A DNA stretch of 64,000 nt from Methylobacter tundripaludum SV96 (GTDB lineage: Bacteria > Pseudomonadota > Gammaproteobacteria > Methylococcales > Methylomonadaceae), in contig NZ_JH109152.1 of assembly GCF_000190755.2 (NCBI RefSeq), positions 434,001 through 498,000 on the forward strand, in the 5' to 3' direction. The stretch's first letter is position 1. The number at the start of each line of letters is the position of its first letter. This document shows, in pieces, positions 63,404 through 64,000 of this stretch. Made by a program: the position numbers and the translations under genes. Below the pieces are notes generated by a model that saw only the letters and a program-made list of their open reading frames with translations, made no database searches and was not told the origin of the DNA.

Positions 63404-64000
63404 ATGAATGATTATCTAGGTAATACACCGATACGGCAGCTCATTCCCGGCATTCTACTTGCCTGTCTTTTATTGTTGGGCTTTATGGTGCTGCGTGAGT
63501 TTTTGCTCACCCTGGCCTGGGCGCTGATTATCGCCTATGTCGTATGGCCGCCTTACCGTTATTTAAGGCAGCAACTCAAAGGCGATGCCACGCTCAGTGC
63601 GGCGGTTATGACGACGATTATTGCGGCGGTGCTCTTTCTGACAGTCTACTGGCTGGTTGCCATGTTGCAAGATGAGTTGAAAACCGCTTATCAAACCCTG
63701 GTGAGCGACTTTGGTCAGAATACTTACCGCCTGCCGGATTTTATCAGCCGCATTCCCTGGTTGGGCAGCACCGCGCAGGAATGGCTGGAGCGGTTGACCG
63801 ATGACCGAGCGGCGGTGATAGCGCAATTTGCGGACTGGGCGCAACAGTGGTCGGGCGAATTCGCCAAATTCCTCGGCGGTATCGGCCGCTACATTATGAA
63901 ATTGGGCGTTATCCTGGTGACGGTGTTTTTTTGTTTCCGCGACGGTGACGAGGCGGTTAGGCAGTTGCATCAAGGCCTGGTACGGTTTCTGGGAAAATAT
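63404..64000 (+). CDS. AI-2E family transporter, 3' end cut by window edge
   Basis: The ATG at 63404 opens a frame to the window end (199 codons). It starts R-Q-L-I-P-G-I-L-L-A-C-L-L-L-L-G-F, with membrane helices near residues 13-45 and 65-85, followed by a long soluble segment and another helix (L-G-V-I-L-V-T-V-F-F-C-F). F-F-C-F-R-D-G is typical of the AI-2E transporter/TqsA family (PF01594). Substrates are mostly unknown in this family. Confidence 0.88.
   Translation, partial: MNDYLGNTPIRQLIPGILLACLLLLGFMVLREFLLTLAWALIIAYVVWPPYRYLRQQLKGDATLSAAVMTTIIAAVLFLTVYWLVAMLQDELKTAYQTLVSDFGQNTYRLPDFISRIPWLGSTAQEWLERLTDDRAAVIAQFADWAQQWSGEFAKFLGGIGRYIMKLGVILVTVFFCFRDGDEAVRQLHQGLVRFLGKY

Noticed and set aside
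1-64000. tRNA, rRNA and riboswitch genes
   Set aside because: I looked for cloverleaf-type sequences with T-loop GGTTCGAATC and for known riboswitch cores and saw none that held up; a covariance-model scan was not possible here.

Overview
The window comes from a gammaproteobacterial methanotroph, most likely of the order Methylococcales (Methylobacter or a close relative). The evidence is a lanthanide-type methanol dehydrogenase XoxF with its XoxJ partner, a phosphoketolase/acetate kinase pair, a glycolytic-direction PEP synthase, a full glycogen locus, and gammaproteobacterial neighbourhoods such as dksA-gluQRS and lpxB. Both ends cut through genes: glgA at the left and an AI-2E-type permease at the right.

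Layout. 1-7.9 kb: glycogen metabolism (glgA and glgB on minus; glgC, a GH57 amylase-like protein and malQ on plus, divergent from glgB). 8-11 kb: xoxJ and xoxF. 11.2-19.6 kb: housekeeping genes (lpxH, cyclophilin, cysS), a DUF2959 protein, a lipoprotein, two tandem P-loop GTPases and a PepSY membrane protein. 19.9-26.2 kb: iron acquisition (TonB-dependent siderophore receptor, exbB-exbD-tonB, two hemP copies with Fur boxes), with an IS1-family element between the hemP copies. 26.4-29.9 kb: phosphoketolase and acetate kinase. 29.9-34.9 kb: a gene-poor stretch, a response-regulator/histidine-kinase gene, wreckage of a Crp-type regulator and a hybrid kinase, and an IS4-superfamily element. 35-37.4 kb: ppsA.

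38.1-52.8 kb is a type III-B (Cmr) CRISPR-Cas locus on the minus strand: cas6-cmr1-cas10-cmr3-cmr4-cmr5-cmr6, a small membrane protein, a Csx3-like protein, an RT-Cas1 fusion gene, two tandem cas2 genes, and three very short CRISPR arrays that share one repeat and one leader family. The adaptation gene is badly damaged: an IS1182-family insertion at a CTAG site, a frameshift, and an internal deletion of cas1 marked by a palindrome. cmr1 is split at an 11-base poly-A run. The remaining interference genes look intact. The locus therefore appears to be a retained RNA-guided effector whose spacer acquisition from RNA has died in this strain.

52.8-64 kb: an HDOD-GAF-GGDEF protein, the gnnA-gnnB-lpxB cluster (2,3-diamino sugar for lipid A), a 44-residue membrane peptide, a rhodanese, a class I aminotransferase, dksA, gluQRS with a non-ATG start, a membrane GGDEF cyclase, and the truncated permease.

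Intergenic regions are rich in palindromes, and two spacers carry heptamer tandem arrays (CTAAAGG and CTAAGGG) that each end in an inverted copy. No tRNA or rRNA gene was seen. All assignments are by reading translations and motifs; no database search was run.
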